Shown here: in pieces, positions 5,476-6,474 of the stretch
Position numbering within the stretch: the first letter of the stretch is position 1
Layout: each line of letters opens with the position of its first letter
DNA from: a bacterium
Lineage (GTDB): Bacteria > Auribacterota > UBA3054
DNA: 6,474 nucleotides
Assembly (NCBI GenBank): GCA_017444325.1
Contig: JAFSWV010000061.1
Coordinates: 1 to 6,474, forward strand
Direction: 5' to 3'
The notes under the pieces: model-generated
Database searches by the model: none
Told to the model about the DNA's origin: nothing
What the model saw: only the letters and a program-made list of their open reading frames with translations
Program-made: the position numbers and the translations under genes

Positions 5476-6474
5476 TGTATTACTGCAACAACTACGCACT
5501 GGCCGTCGTGTTCTGCGTCGTGACTATGTTCTGCTGGGGCAGCTGGGGCAACACCCAGAAGCTGGCCGGCAAGACCTGGCGCTATGAACTGTTTTACTGG
5601 GACTACGTCTTAGGCGTCGTCCTCTTCGCCATCATAAGCGGCCTCACCGCCGGCTCCTTAGGCGGTGGGGAATGGAGCTTCCTCAAGAACCTCGCCCAGG
5701 CCTCTCCCGCCAACATCGGCTCCGCCCTCTTAGGCGGCGTCGTTTTCAACGCCGCTAACATCTTGCTCGCCGCGGCCATTTCCATCGCCGGCATGAGCGT
5801 GGCTTTCCCCGTCGGCATCGGCTTAGCCCTGGTCCTCGGCGTCGTGGTCAACTACATAATCGCCCCCAAGGGCAATCCCGTGCTTATTTTCGCCGGCGTG
5901 GCCCTCATCGTGGTCGCCATCCTCTGCAATGCTTTCGCTTATAAGCTGAAAGCCGACGCTTCCGCCGACAGCAACAACCAAAGTAAAGGCATCGGCAAGG
6001 GCATCGTTCTCTCCATCATCTGCGGCATCCTAATGGCCTTCTTCTACGGCTTCGTTGCGAGAACCATGGACATGAACTTTGAAAACGCCGCTCCCGAAGC
6101 TGGCAAGATGACGCCGTACTCGGCCTTCTTCATCTTCACGCTTGGCATCTTCGCCTCCAACTTCATTTTCAACGCCATCGCCATGCGCTTCCCGGTCTCC
6201 GGCGAGCCCATCACAGAGAAAGAATACTTCAAGGGCGGTTTCCCGATCCACCTTGTCGGCATCCTGGGCGGCCTCATCTGGGGCCTCGGCAACGGCATTA
6301 ACTTAGTCGCCGCCGGCAAAGCCGGACCCGCCATCTCCTACGGTCTCGGCCAGGGCGCGACCCTCGTCTCCGCTCTCTGGGGCATCCTGATCTGGAAAGA
6401 ATTCAAAGGCGCTCCCAAGAAAGCCAACGTCCTTAACTTCGCCATGTTCGTGCTCTTCTTGATCGGCCTCGGCA
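5475..6474 (+). CDS. GRP/RhaT-like sugar transporter (DMT superfamily), 3' end cut off
   Basis: Predicted inner-membrane sugar permease, probably importing the substrate of the adjacent ribokinase. There are 333 codons without a stop before the window ends, and probably only a few residues are missing. It has about ten hydrophobic segments: roughly 7-25, 41-60, 80-105, 108-130, 136-156, 174-194, 215-238, 257-280, 284-307 and 317 onward, with a polar loop at 157-173 splitting two five-helix halves, the drug/metabolite transporter layout. The N-terminal motif WGSWGNTQKLAGKTWRYELF (21-40) and the glycine-rich helices resemble Bacteroidetes-type GRP proteins often labelled rhamnose/ribose/glucose permease or DMT permease. 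The start codon overlaps the ribokinase stop. The substrate is inferred as ribose from the neighbour only. Five TTA leucine codons stand out in GC-rich DNA. Confidence 0.85.
   Translation, partial: MYYCNNYALAVVFCVVTMFCWGSWGNTQKLAGKTWRYELFYWDYVLGVVLFAIISGLTAGSLGGGEWSFLKNLAQASPANIGSALLGGVVFNAANILLAAAISIAGMSVAFPVGIGLALVLGVVVNYIIAPKGNPVLIFAGVALIVVAILCNAFAYKLKADASADSNNQSKGIGKGIVLSIICGILMAFFYGFVARTMDMNFENAAPEAGKMTPYSAFFIFTLGIFASNFIFNAIAMRFPVSGEPITEKEYFKGGFPIHLVGILGGLIWGLGNGINLVAAGKAGPAISYGLGQGATLVSALWGILIWKEFKGAPKKANVLNFAMFVLFLIGLG

Noticed and set aside
4816..5499. 227-residue open frame on the minus strand across the ribokinase
   Set aside because: The same antisense shadow effect: glycine-rich nonsense-like translation, with clear ribokinase motifs on the + strand.

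Overview
The window looks like part of a bacterial chromosome, probably from the PVC superphylum (Verrucomicrobiota, Lentisphaerota or Kiritimatiellota). Three things support this: the RpoA N-terminus reads FEMPK...RGWGHTLGNALRRV with NLKKVLF downstream, a PVC-like wording; rpsD is missing between rpsK and rpoA; and GC-rich coding DNA alternates with very AT-rich short spacers. The placement rests on remembered family resemblance, not on a search. All genes are on the + strand, and there is no RNA gene, mobile element or CRISPR array.

Bases 1-3460 form one compact expression block: the end of rpsK (uS11), rpoA (RNA polymerase alpha), rplQ (bL17), rplU (bL21), rpmA (bL27) and a class II fructose-bisphosphate aldolase. 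Gaps are 13 to 52 bases, nearly every gene has a clear Shine-Dalgarno sequence, no terminator is visible inside, and a strong intrinsic terminator follows the aldolase. This joins the usual end of the alpha operon to the L21/L27 pair, which normally sits elsewhere, and to a glycolytic gene.

Bases 3467-4488 hold one gene, a BASS-family sodium symporter, followed by its own strong terminator. Its start codon lies only six bases after the U-tract of the aldolase terminator, with no Shine-Dalgarno sequence, so how it is transcribed and translated is unclear.

Bases 4489-6474 hold a carbohydrate unit with its own promoter: a good -35/-10 pair with a 6-bp dyad between the boxes, then a ribokinase, then a sugar transporter of the GRP/RhaT-like group whose start codon overlaps the ribokinase stop. 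The transporter runs off the right edge. Together they suggest uptake of a pentose, most likely ribose, and its phosphorylation to ribose 5-phosphate.

I see no clear candidate for a wholly new system. The points most worth a second look are the promoter-operator before the ribokinase, the altered DNA-contact residues in the alpha C-terminal domain, the unusual ribosomal protein/aldolase gene order, and the symporter start next to a terminator.
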